From a virus, in IMG/VR virus record IMGVR_UViG_3300035204_000981, positions 1 through 20,829 of that record: DNA of 20,829 bases; one strand, given 5' to 3'. Shown one piece after another: positions 1 through 7,485 of the stretch. Each line of letters opens with the position of its first letter. The stretch's first letter is position 1. Made by a program: the position numbers and the translations under genes. The notes beneath the pieces were generated by a model. The model had not been told where the DNA came from. It did not search any database and was given only the letters and a program-made list of their open reading frames with translations.

Positions 1-243
1 TACTTTTTGCTTATGAGCATCTTTTTGTCCTTTAAACTTACGTAATTGTAACTCCATATGATCTAAAAAGTTAGCTGGTGGGTGTCCGGGAGGACCCCAT
101 CTAGAAATAATTTTCATAACTTTAAAATGTTCTATTGCAGAATTAAGAGAGGAATAGTCAGGAAAACCCGGTGCACAAAATTCTTTATTTCTGTGATATG
201 CTGGATCATTTCTATCTGGAATTTTATTTCTTTGTAAACCCAT
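1..243 (-). CDS. Unidentified protein, C-terminus cut by window edge
   Basis: An open frame of 81 codons runs from an ATG at 243 off the left edge with no stop. The visible N-terminus begins MGLQRNKIPDRND and contains a proline/glycine-rich stretch around residues 50-58 (WGPPGHPPANF), followed by a basic segment rich in K, R and Q. It lies 38 bases downstream of the small basic gene at 282-575, on the same strand, so it is probably co-transcribed with it from the late promoter near 3760. No clear Shine-Dalgarno sequence precedes the ATG, and the upstream bases are almost pure A/T. I do not recognise the family. Open frame, ATG and gene order support a real gene. Its function is unknown. Confidence 0.6.
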   Translation of the reverse strand, partial: MGLQRNKIPDRNDPAYHRNKEFCAPGFPDYSSLNSAIEHFKVMKIISRWGPPGHPPANFLDHMELQLRKFKGQKDAHKQKV

Positions 244-281
244 AATAATAATATACTAAATTTATTAACAAAGATCAAGTA

Positions 282-575
282 TTATTTTCTTCTTAATGAC
301 TTATTTAATGCCCTAACCCTACGTGAAGCAGGATTATACTTTTTAGTAAACTTGATTTTTCTTTGTAATCTAGCACCCATTCTAGCTCTTAATTTTTTCA
401 TTTGGAAACGTTTTTTAATATCTAACGGGGCACTACAAACACTAGGATTGCTAACAATTCTACCCTTTTTTCTACCAAATGTACAACGATATTTTCTAAC
501 TACTGACTTACCTTTACGACCATAAATCATTTTGGCTTCGTGAATGCCATCTATTATAATGTCGCTAATAAACAT
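282..575 (-). CDS. Small very basic protein, paralogue of the next gene upstream
   Basis: This 97-residue protein is extremely rich in Lys and Arg. It shares a colinear pattern with the 113-residue product of 577-918: an acidic or hydrophobic start, then IYGRKGK, YRC, KGRIV, P-x-x-C-x-AP, and a C-terminal TKKYNPAS followed by basic residues. Two cysteines (in YRCTFG and PSVCSAP) are conserved between the two copies and could form a metal site or disulfide, but only two are present. The start lies one base past the stop of the upstream copy, so the pair looks like a tandem duplication translated together. AGGAAAAAGATAAA before the ATG is a plausible ribosome site. The charge suggests nucleic acid binding, perhaps in the capsid or on DNA being packaged; that is inference. 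Confidence 0.8.
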   Translation of the reverse strand: MFISDIIIDGIHEAKMIYGRKGKSVVRKYRCTFGRKKGRIVSNPSVCSAPLDIKKRFQMKKLRARMGARLQRKIKFTKKYNPASRRVRALNKSLRRK

Positions 576-576
576 T

Positions 577-918
577 TTATCTTTTTCCTAGCTTAACAGG
601 CTTTAAAGCTTTCATTTTTGGTGCTCTTCTTTTCTTCACCATTTTATTAAGCTTTCTTACAAGTTTTGATGCTGGATTGTATTTTTTAGTATATGATGAT
701 CTTTTGCCTTGAATTGTAGAACGTTTAGCTCTAGTGGCTTTCATTCTTTGTTTTTTTGCAATATTCATTGGTGCTGTACAAGTGGCCGGATCGGCTACTA
801 TTCTACCTTTTCTTGGCCCCGATTGACATCTATATCTTCTCTTAATAGTTTGTCCATACTTTCCGTATATTTGCGGTGTACCTTCTGGTAATGGCCCCAT
901 AATATCTTTTATTAGCAT
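577..918 (-). CDS. Small very basic protein, tandem paralogue
   Basis: This 113-residue Lys/Arg-rich protein is the upstream member of a tandem pair with 282-575. Shared blocks in order are IYGKYGQ, YRCQSGPRKGRIV, PATCTAP, and TKKYNPASKLVRKLNK. It carries an extra basic tail (residues about 95-113, with repeated K and R around APKMKALKP) that the other copy lacks. I recall similar sequences in marine T4-like phages without a known function. AAGGAATTAAA before the ATG is a reasonable ribosome site. It sits in the set of genes behind the late-type promoter at 3754-3761, next to a small membrane protein. A nucleic-acid-binding or virion-core role is inference from charge and location. Confidence 0.8.
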   Translation of the reverse strand: MLIKDIMGPLPEGTPQIYGKYGQTIKRRYRCQSGPRKGRIVADPATCTAPMNIAKKQRMKATRAKRSTIQGKRSSYTKKYNPASKLVRKLNKMVKKRRAPKMKALKPVKLGKR

Positions 919-927
919 TTTAATTCC

Positions 928-1197
928 TTATTTCAATATGGATGTAACAAGCATTGAGATTAATGTAAAAAACATAGTACCAGCTGACCATAAAATAATT
1001 TTTTGCATTTTTTCAAATCCTTTATCAACACTTACTTCAATCTTATCCATATGGGCTTCAACTCTATCAAATCTTGACCCTATTTCTTCGTGTCTTTCAC
1101 GACTTAATGCAACGTGAACTTCTAAACTGTCAAATTCTACAGTTTCTTTTGTTTTTGCTGTAGAACTCACTATAACTGGTTTTTTTGGTGTATCCAT
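928..1197 (-). CDS. Small coiled-coil protein with C-terminal membrane segment, possibly holin-like
   Basis: This 89-residue protein has a polar N-terminus, a helical heptad-like region (about residues 25-65, rich in E, R, D and K with spaced L, V, I and M) and one hydrophobic segment at residues 67-88 (starting IILWSAGTMFF) that ends one Lys before the C-terminus. This coiled coil plus C-terminal membrane anchor resembles XhlA-type haemolysin/holin accessory proteins, but I cannot confirm membership. The ribosome site AAGGAG is well placed, and the stop codon of the upstream gene (1213-1215) lies just before it, so translation is probably coupled. A late location fits lysis or envelope functions. 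Alternative: an unrelated membrane-anchored structural or exclusion protein. Confidence 0.75.
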   Translation of the reverse strand: MDTPKKPVIVSSTAKTKETVEFDSLEVHVALSRERHEEIGSRFDRVEAHMDKIEVSVDKGFEKMQKIILWSAGTMFFTLISMLVTSILK

Positions 1198-1212
1198 TGT
1201 GTCTCTTGCTCC

Positions 1213-1587
1213 TTAAAATTTAGTAATCCATATGTTTGTATTTACTCCTTGAGTGTGTATAGTGTCACTAAACAAAACGATGTTATTTAGACGGTTTTCG
1301 AGCACCCCTACAGGATTTGAGCCTAGCTCAAATAAATTTTTTTGTTCAACTCCAAATCTTACTTCATATACCTGCTTACCTTTATATATAGATTTGCGTG
1401 GTTTTGAAAAGAATAATATTTTACCATACATAGTAATCATCTGATGTAAATGATCAAAGTCTTTTTGCTTATCTTGATCTAAAGTATCATTTTGATAATC
1501 TATTGGTAAAGTTGTAACTATCTTATAAACTTCAAGATCTTCGCTTACTTGCATATACTGATTTTTACTTGTATTTAGAGAATACAT
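1213..1587 (-). CDS. Conserved-type hypothetical protein
   Basis: This 124-residue protein has no motif I recognise. It looks like a single soluble alpha/beta domain: no signal peptide, no membrane segment, no cysteines, alternating hydrophobic strands (YKIVTTLPI, KILFFSK, QVYEVRFGV) and a central acidic helix. Its ATG overlaps the TAA of the large gene upstream as TAATG at 1585-1589, which indicates translational coupling with the DUF6267-type protein. A functional link to that protein is possible but is only inferred from the coupling. Confidence 0.75.
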   Translation of the reverse strand: MYSLNTSKNQYMQVSEDLEVYKIVTTLPIDYQNDTLDQDKQKDFDHLHQMITMYGKILFFSKPRKSIYKGKQVYEVRFGVEQKNLFELGSNPVGVLENRLNNIVLFSDTIHTQGVNTNIWITKF

Positions 1588-3494
1588 TATCTTCTTGTTG
1601 CTCCTACTGCCACATTTTTAGGCAATGATTTTTGTCTTACATTATGCCTATCTTGTAAGTTTCTTTCTTTAACCATATTTTGTAATATTCCATAAAGTTC
1701 ACTTTTAGGAGAATGTTCTCTTATATAATGCATTATATCAATTGTAACATTATATCTTTCTTTTTCTTTTAAACGATCCCAATCAGATGCAAATCTTCTT
1801 ATTTTTTTCAACTCACGTGATCTTACAGCTAATTGCGTTTCTAATCTAATTAACATACTTGACGTTTGTTTTCTTGAAAAATTATCATTAGAAATATATC
1901 TTAATAATTGATTTATATCAGTATAATGTCTTTGCAACCTATCAATATAGTTTTGACTTCTAGTATCATCAAATTGTATTATTGACCCAGCTCCAACTAT
2001 ACTATGTAATAACAAATATAAATCTGTTCCATTTGTTCTAAAGAAATCATAATTACCATAACTCATACTTCTAATAATATAATTTCTTGCTATTCTTTGA
2101 TATTTGTATTCACCTGTTAAAACTAATAATGCTAAACAATATGCATAAGCTAATTCACCATTTTCTGATGCTGATCCTTTTCCTAAATCCTGTCTTGACC
2201 TAAATGCTCTGCTTTCAGACAAATCATTAACAAGTGTATATTCTATATCTTCTTTAGCAAAGTTCTTTCTTGAAAAATCTAATCTATCTACAACTTTAAC
2301 TGCATTACCTACGTGATCAACTGCAACAAAGCCTTCTTGATCTCTAACAACATACTCGTCGCCTTGTAGTTCAAAAGCATCTATAGATTTAATATTTTTT
2401 AATTTCTGATACAATGTATTTTTAATTGCCGTTAATTTTAACCAACCACTATACCAATTTTGAACATTCTTTTTATTTGACATATAATAATTTCGCCATT
2501 GTTCTAGTGCTAATAATTTTCTTTGTCCAGCTGGGCCTTCCCTACCTGTTTTTAATTTTTCAATTGCTTTTTCAACTCTTGATTCATAGTCTTTTGCAAA
2601 GTTATAAAAAAATGCTAAAGGATCTTGTGTAATTTCTCCTGCTTTAATCATATTATTATGATTGGCGTGAACAAGATTTTTAAAATCTTTACCTAATTCA
2701 TTAGCTTCTAAAAAATCAAAAATATTGCCTGCTGAATTAATATATTTTTCAGCATCACTAATAGCTTGAGTTATATTTGCATACTCACCTTTTGTAAGAT
2801 TCACAACTCCTGTAAAGTCTTTTATATAAGCATCATCAAACCATACTTTAGGGGTTCTAGTTAAACTTTCTAAATCAATATCAAAACTTGCTGACATACT
2901 ATCTAAACTTTTTCCTGAATAGCTTGTATGAAAAACAATACCTAAATCTGCTTGTTGTATTTCTTTTGCTAGTTCCATACTTTGTGGAACAGCATAAGTT
3001 ATTGTATTTGGTTTAAATGCAATATATGATTCACCTTGAAAATTTATTGTTTTCAAATCACCTTTAGTCCAGAGTAAATCTCCTTGTAATACATTTTGTA
3101 TACCTAATTTTTGTAAACTATTAAATGCTACAACTAACTTATTTCGTAAACCTTGCTTACTAGTTTCTCCAGCATCAGGGTGATTAGTTGTAATATCTCT
3201 TATACTTTTATTAAGTTTTGCATCTTTATTAAATGCACTTTTTGTAGCAACAAAGAACTTTCCGTCACTAGGATCAGTACCACAAACTATTGCCGGTGAT
3301 CCGTCCCATTTTATTGTTACATTAAATTTTTTAGTACTTGATGTTTTGGCTAGATTGGCTAAATTTCGTAAAAAAGCGACAGCTTTTAAGGCACCTGCTT
3401 TACCTTGAAATAGTGCCAAATCTTCTAAATGTGTAAGGTGTAGATTTGGATTCTCTTGTAATAAATCATTAGCTTTCATTGTTATTGGACTCAT
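1587..3494 (-). CDS. DUF6267-type protein with ligase/nucleotidyltransferase-like motifs
   Basis: This 635-residue protein matches my recollection of the DUF6267 family of marine T4-like phages, which has no assigned function. Reading its motifs suggests a covalent nucleotidyltransferase (DNA/RNA ligase-type) core: KWDGSP at 62-67 looks like motif I (KxDG, with the Lys that would be adenylylated); QGDLLW at 137-142 resembles motif III; LGIVFHTSYSG near 184-194 may be motif IIIa; EGFVAVD at 387-393 and VKVVDR at 399-404 resemble motifs IV and V. About 190 residues separate IIIa and IV, longer than in small ligases, with a Lys/Glu-rich helical part between. The C-terminal third is helical and basic. 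The start overlaps the 86-residue gene by 26 bases. A second in-frame ATG at 3477-3479 is possible; neither start has a strong ribosome site. Activity is inferred, not known. Confidence 0.85.
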   Translation of the reverse strand: MSPITMKANDLLQENPNLHLTHLEDLALFQGKAGALKAVAFLRNLANLAKTSSTKKFNVTIKWDGSPAIVCGTDPSDGKFFVATKSAFNKDAKLNKSIRDITTNHPDAGETSKQGLRNKLVVAFNSLQKLGIQNVLQGDLLWTKGDLKTINFQGESYIAFKPNTITYAVPQSMELAKEIQQADLGIVFHTSYSGKSLDSMSASFDIDLESLTRTPKVWFDDAYIKDFTGVVNLTKGEYANITQAISDAEKYINSAGNIFDFLEANELGKDFKNLVHANHNNMIKAGEITQDPLAFFYNFAKDYESRVEKAIEKLKTGREGPAGQRKLLALEQWRNYYMSNKKNVQNWYSGWLKLTAIKNTLYQKLKNIKSIDAFELQGDEYVVRDQEGFVAVDHVGNAVKVVDRLDFSRKNFAKEDIEYTLVNDLSESRAFRSRQDLGKGSASENGELAYAYCLALLVLTGEYKYQRIARNYIIRSMSYGNYDFFRTNGTDLYLLLHSIVGAGSIIQFDDTRSQNYIDRLQRHYTDINQLLRYISNDNFSRKQTSSMLIRLETQLAVRSRELKKIRRFASDWDRLKEKERYNVTIDIMHYIREHSPKSELYGILQNMVKERNLQDRHNVRQKSLPKNVAVGATRR

Positions 3495-3729
3495 TCAACT
3501 TTTTTATTCCACGCTCAAATTTCTTTGGGTCTGCTGTCTTGATGCTATTAACAAATCTCTTTATTAAATCTTCAGCAACTGCTTCATCATATGATTCATA
3601 TATCATTTTAGTGACATTAATTGCTGATGATATAACGTGTCCAGCACGAGTCTCAACTAAATTATTCATATCGGTGGTAGGGACTACTCTACTAATCTCT
3701 TGCAATATGGTACGTGTATGTTTTTTCAT
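3469..3729 (-). CDS. Small conserved-type protein, first gene behind a late promoter
   Basis: This 86-residue, mainly helical protein has a basic start (MKKHTRTILQEISRV), a central ETRAGHVISSAINV stretch and a basic C-terminal helix (KKFERGIKKLNES). I recall similar short proteins preceding the DUF6267-type gene in marine T4-like phages, with no known function. It overlaps that gene by 26 bases and is the first gene after the TATAAATA element at 3754-3761, so it probably opens the late transcript. AAGGCGG upstream is an unusually distant ribosome site. No enzyme motif is visible. Confidence 0.75.
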   Translation of the reverse strand: MKKHTRTILQEISRVVPTTDMNNLVETRAGHVISSAINVTKMIYESYDEAVAEDLIKRFVNSIKTADPKKFERGIKKLNESNNNES

Positions 3730-3753
3730 AGTTCAAATTACCGCCTTATGAAA

Positions 3754-3761
3754 TATTTATA
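3754..3761 (-). promoter_or_regulatory. T4-type late promoter element TATAAATA
   Basis: On the minus strand the octamer TATAAATA, the exact consensus of T4 late promoters (used with the phage sigma factor gp55), lies 24 bases upstream of the ATG of the 86-residue gene. It sits in the 58-base gap after the gp41 helicase gene. That would mark a switch from early/middle replication genes to late genes. AT-rich DNA makes chance matches more likely, but the location in a gap at a functional boundary supports it. Confidence 0.65.
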
Positions 3762-3787
3762 ACATTTTTACAAAAAATTAACAGCAT

Positions 3788-5191
3788 TTATTGGGTATTA
3801 TCGAAAGTTTGCCGTTGTGACTTCAATAAATCACGCAATCCTTTAGTAATTTCCGTCTTTTCGGCTACTACTGAGGCTTCAGACTTTTCAGTTACTATAG
3901 ATGACCTTTTCTTAATTGACTGTACTAATGCATCAGATGTTGTTGGTAAAATTTCCTCATCATCTTCATTTAAGTCAGTAATTCTTAATCTATCAATATC
4001 AAATGCTAAATCAATTTTACTTCCTACACCACCACTTGATCTAGTTTTAATTAATTGAATCTGATACCTTCCTCTCTCACGCATAGCTCTACTTGTAAAG
4101 ATACCTATTAAATTATCTGCTGTATTAATCTTACTAATACCACCTGCTATATGACTTTGATCATACTCTACTTCTTCAATTGCACCTCTATTTAATTGTG
4201 ATGCTGTAACTAATACTATTTGCTGTTCTACAGCAAAATTTCTTAATTCTTCTGATATAAATTTATCTTTAATAAACAATTCTGTTGGTGAAATTTTCTT
4301 ACTAATTGGCATCATTAAATCTAAATAATCAACTAATACTACATCTGGTTTTATACCTTTTTGTATAGTATATTCTTTAATAAATGAACGTAAATCATTT
4401 GTAGTACAGCCAGATGGCATATACTTAACTTGGAATTTACCTGATTTAGTTTTTTCTAATCTAACTGCTAAATCAACATCATCTATTTTTTTAAATATTT
4501 CATTAGTTGGTGTACCAGTAATCATTGCATCTAATCTCATTGCACTTAATTCTTCACTCAATTCAAATGTAAAATATAAAACATTAAGATTTGAACTAAC
4601 CCAATTTAAAGCCAAATTTTGTAAAAATAATGATTTACCTGCACCTGATGATCCTGCAAAAATTGTAAGTTCACCTTTATTAAATCCACCATATAATTTT
4701 TTATCTAGCATAGACCAACCAGTTTTAATTGTTCCATTATTATTTTTTAAATTTAATAATCTTGCTTTTGGATCTAAGAAATAATCTGTTCCTAAATTTT
4801 TTGTAAGTCCTATTCTTACTGCCGCTTTAATTTTTTCTTCAACAGGCCCATACTCTCCTTGTTCTAATAAATCAGCTGAATCAATAATTGCTCTTTCTAA
4901 TGCTTTATGTCTACAAAATGTTTCAAACTCGTCTAAAAACCAAGTCTTTTGTGTGTCATCAATATTTGGTACTGGTGTTAATTCTATTTCACATTTAGCT
5001 TGAACTTGTTGTATAGTTGGTAATGTTTGATATTTTTCTGAATGATCAACAAACATTGAAACTGTTTCAAAATACTTTTTACTAAAATATACTGGACTAA
5101 TAATATTTCGAGCTCTAACAAATAACTCAGGATCAGTTATCATAAACTCTAAAAATAATTTCTGTAAATCGTCTGTATATACTGTTGGCAT
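3788..5191 (-). CDS. gp41: Replicative DNA helicase, gp41/DnaB family
   Basis: This 467-residue protein is the phage replicative helicase, which travels 5'-3' on the lagging strand as a hexamer and works with the gp61 primase encoded just upstream. The N-terminal domain (about 1-130) is helical. The RecA-like motor domain has Walker A GSSGAGKS at 180-187, a Glu in YFTFEL around 207-211, Walker B VVLVDYLDLM at 284-293, SQLNRG at 331-336 and KTRSSGGVG at 382-390, which resembles the DnaB arginine-finger region. The length fits T4 gp41. The ATG overlaps the thyX stop as TAATG, so it is translationally coupled. It is the last gene of the primase-ClpP-ThyX-helicase operon, and a late promoter follows it. 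The C-terminal tail is charged and probably flexible. Confidence 0.95.
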   Translation of the reverse strand: MPTVYTDDLQKLFLEFMITDPELFVRARNIISPVYFSKKYFETVSMFVDHSEKYQTLPTIQQVQAKCEIELTPVPNIDDTQKTWFLDEFETFCRHKALERAIIDSADLLEQGEYGPVEEKIKAAVRIGLTKNLGTDYFLDPKARLLNLKNNNGTIKTGWSMLDKKLYGGFNKGELTIFAGSSGAGKSLFLQNLALNWVSSNLNVLYFTFELSEELSAMRLDAMITGTPTNEIFKKIDDVDLAVRLEKTKSGKFQVKYMPSGCTTNDLRSFIKEYTIQKGIKPDVVLVDYLDLMMPISKKISPTELFIKDKFISEELRNFAVEQQIVLVTASQLNRGAIEEVEYDQSHIAGGISKINTADNLIGIFTSRAMRERGRYQIQLIKTRSSGGVGSKIDLAFDIDRLRITDLNEDDEEILPTTSDALVQSIKKRSSIVTEKSEASVVAEKTEITKGLRDLLKSQRQTFDNTQ

Positions 5192-5841
5192 TATTCTATT
5201 ATAACTTCTTCATTTTGTTTTCGCAAGTATTTCCAACTATATGGAAACTCTTTATTACAAATAGCATCAATTTTATTAGCTATTTTTCTTGTTTCTAATT
5301 GTGTATCTTTAGCACATCTTAAATTACATACTCTAGCAAACGCATATAAACTACCAGACCAATACCAATCAGTCATCATTGATTGTGGTAAAACAGCTCT
5401 TGCCATTTCTGGTGCTACACCTTTTTCAATTAATTGGTTATACACAATTTTACATTTTTTCATAGCCGTTGCTACTCTACCAGATAACATTCTACCTAAT
5501 TGTATTTCTCCACCAGAGCCTTGTTTTGAATCTACTGGTTTGCCTCTCCAAACGTCTATGTCATATAATTCGGGTGTGTAATTAACATAACGCCTACTAA
5601 CTTCGTTCCAACTTAAACCAACTTGGTGTTTAACTAATTGTCTTGCAACAAATAGTGGTGCTTGAATTCTAAATTGTAAACTTGCGTGAGCAAATGGTGA
5701 CCAATGATTATGCTCTGCTAAAAACTTTATTAATTTTTCATCTTTATCATCAAACTTTGCTTTAGTTTTTGCATAACTTACTCTAGCGGCGTTTACTACC
5801 GTTAAGTCTGTTCCCATTTTGTCAACTAATGTGACTTTCAA
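5191..5841 (-). CDS. thyX: FAD-dependent thymidylate synthase ThyX
   Basis: This 216-residue protein makes dTMP from dUMP using methylene-tetrahydrofolate and reduced FAD, supporting phage DNA synthesis. Family features include NHWSPFAHASLQFRI at 45-59 and the signature region at 66-85. The usual ThyX motif RHR-x7-S reads KHQ at 71-73, followed by SWNEVSRRY at 77-85; the change from RHR to KHQ is notable, although the downstream NExSxRY is intact. The start codon is TTG at 5839-5841, chosen because AGGAG lies 6 bases upstream and the first internal ATG (residue 9) would cut into the first strand. It overlaps gp41 by one base (TAATG) and follows clpP by 9 bases. Confidence 0.93.
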   Translation of the reverse strand: MKVTLVDKMGTDLTVVNAARVSYAKTKAKFDDKDEKLIKFLAEHNHWSPFAHASLQFRIQAPLFVARQLVKHQVGLSWNEVSRRYVNYTPELYDIDVWRGKPVDSKQGSGGEIQLGRMLSGRVATAMKKCKIVYNQLIEKGVAPEMARAVLPQSMMTDWYWSGSLYAFARVCNLRCAKDTQLETRKIANKIDAICNKEFPYSWKYLRKQNEEVIIE

Positions 5842-5850
5842 GTTATTCTC

Positions 5851-6453
5851 CTAGTAAGTCGATACAATTTTATCTGCAATACCATATTTGACAGCTTCTT
5901 TGGCTGACAACCATCTATCTTCTGGTGGTAATAAAATATCTCTAACTCTTTTTTCAGATAAGCCTGTACATTTTTTATAATGCTCAAGCATTCTTTTTGT
6001 ACTTAATTCAAACTCTCTTACTCTTGCAAATAGTTCGTGTTCTTTACCACCTGATCCCCAACTATATTGATGTGATAATATAGATGTGTTTGGTGTAATA
6101 ACTCTACGTCCTTTGTGTCCACTCATAAAAGTTAATAGTCCACAACTTGCAATCATACCAAGTCCTACAGTCTTTACAGGTATAGCTGATCCTTTCATTG
6201 TATCTATTAATGCAAATGCAGAATGAACTTGGCCACCTGGTGAATTAATCACTAGTGTAAGCTCTTTTAGCCTTTGCGTATTTGGCACTAAATTCTTTTC
6301 AATAATTGCCTGAATTACTGGCTTTGTTGATGTGCTATCAAACCCATCACTAAAATACATTATCCCAGCTTCCCACATTAACATCCCTGGTTGCAACGGT
6401 TGTTGTTGTGGCTGTGGGGTTTTGTTTTTATCTTTATCTTTATTTTTCACCAT
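5851..6453 (-). CDS. clpP: ClpP-like serine protease
   Basis: This 200-residue protein belongs to the ClpP/crotonase-fold peptidases. The catalytic triad is complete by alignment to bacterial ClpP: Ser103 in GMIASCGL, His128 in SILSHQYSWG and Asp179 in PEDRWLSA. The oxyanion-side motif VINSPGGQV (68-76) and the C-terminal signature SAKEAVKYGIADKI (183-196) are also present. The N-terminus (1-22) is a Lys/Asp and Gln/Pro-rich low-complexity stretch instead of the usual axial loop, so pairing with host ClpX or ClpA is uncertain. AGGAG precedes the ATG, which begins one base after the primase stop. Between primase and ThyX it is placed for early expression, unlike a capsid-maturation protease. 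It might process or degrade host or replication proteins; that is inference. Confidence 0.92.
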   Translation of the reverse strand: MVKNKDKDKNKTPQPQQQPLQPGMLMWEAGIMYFSDGFDSTSTKPVIQAIIEKNLVPNTQRLKELTLVINSPGGQVHSAFALIDTMKGSAIPVKTVGLGMIASCGLLTFMSGHKGRRVITPNTSILSHQYSWGSGGKEHELFARVREFELSTKRMLEHYKKCTGLSEKRVRDILLPPEDRWLSAKEAVKYGIADKIVSTY

Positions 6454-6454
6454 A

Positions 6455-7444
6455 CTAGGCTCCTATTTTTTTCAAAACTTTTATTTTTGCTATATTACCT
6501 ATAGCACCATTAATTACAGATTGTACTGTATACAATCTCCCATAGTTATTTACTGCTTCTGCACAATCTTTAATATGAGTTTCCCATTGTGGGAAACTTA
6601 CTAACCAATTGTTTTCTACAGCAACATCAATTAAATTTCCACCAGATTTATCTCTATCTGGGCAAACAATAATAGTTTTGCCAATACTATTAATTAATTC
6701 TATTTGTCCTTGTGTAAGTTTATTTCCTAAAGAACTTACTGAATCTATTGCAAGTGCATCTAAGACACCTTCTGTTATTATAATATATTTTCTATCTTTA
6801 TACAAGTGGTCAAAATTATAAATGTATCCAGGTTGAACTACTGAATAATATTTTGGTACATTATCATAATTCTTTATAATTCTAGCTGTATATCCTACTA
6901 ATTTTTGATTAGCATAAAAAGGAATAATTACTCTTTCATTAATTCTCATATAAGGATCACTACTCCAATAAAACTTATCATAAAAATCTAAGCCTCTATC
7001 CATCAAATATTTGTAAACAAATAAAGCACTAGCCGGCGGATTTGCACCTTTAATAATTTCACTTAATAATACTGAATTATTTGGTAATTGTTTTTCTACA
7101 AATTCATTTGCATAATGCGTATGCCTAGTAATTGTTACAGTATCATCTTTTTCTTTCATTGCAATCAACTGTAATTCTTTTACTTTTGCTTCTGATACTC
7201 CAATATTAATTAATAAGTCACGCATTTTACGTCCTATTAATCTGCCAGGTGTATAAGATGCTTTATACCCACAATTAAAACAATGATAACTTGAAACTTC
7301 ACTAAATTTAAATCCACCACGTCTTCTTTTATCAGCAGAATGTCCTTGTGTTATACACATTGGACAATTAATAGTATGCCAACCAGATGGTGTTTTTTTA
7401 TGTTTTCCACCAATATGTGCTAAAATTGTAGATTGTAAATTCAT
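6455..7444 (-). CDS. gp61: DNA primase, gp61-type (zinc finger plus TOPRIM)
   Basis: This 329-residue protein would make RNA primers for lagging-strand synthesis with the gp41 helicase encoded three genes downstream. A zinc-binding domain is visible: CPMC at 27-30 and CFNC at 55-58. The TOPRIM catalytic region has IITEGVLDALAI (222-233, with Glu225) and VCPDRDKSGG (260-269, with Asp263 and Asp265). The length fits T4 gp61 (about 340). The ATG at 7442-7444 has no ribosome site upstream. Instead a promoter -10 box (7452-7457) ends only 7 bases before it, so the mRNA may be leaderless. It is the first gene of the primase-clpP-thyX-gp41 operon. Confidence 0.95.
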   Translation of the reverse strand: MNLQSTILAHIGGKHKKTPSGWHTINCPMCITQGHSADKRRRGGFKFSEVSSYHCFNCGYKASYTPGRLIGRKMRDLLINIGVSEAKVKELQLIAMKEKDDTVTITRHTHYANEFVEKQLPNNSVLLSEIIKGANPPASALFVYKYLMDRGLDFYDKFYWSSDPYMRINERVIIPFYANQKLVGYTARIIKNYDNVPKYYSVVQPGYIYNFDHLYKDRKYIIITEGVLDALAIDSVSSLGNKLTQGQIELINSIGKTIIVCPDRDKSGGNLIDVAVENNWLVSFPQWETHIKDCAEAVNNYGRLYTVQSVINGAIGNIAKIKVLKKIGA

Positions 7445-7451
7445 TAATATT

Positions 7452-7480
7452 ATTATACGTGAAAGCTATCTAAAAGTCAA
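7452..7480 (-). promoter_or_regulatory. Sigma70-type promoter for the primase operon
   Basis: On the minus strand TTGACT (7475-7480) is followed, after exactly 17 bases, by TATAAT (7452-7457). This is an 11-of-12 match to the bacterial housekeeping consensus at optimal spacing, just beyond the stop codon of the preceding gene. The predicted start site, about 7 bases after the -10 box, falls on or next to the A of the primase ATG. It would serve as an early promoter read by host RNA polymerase. Confidence 0.8.
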
Positions 7481-7485
7481 TTAAT

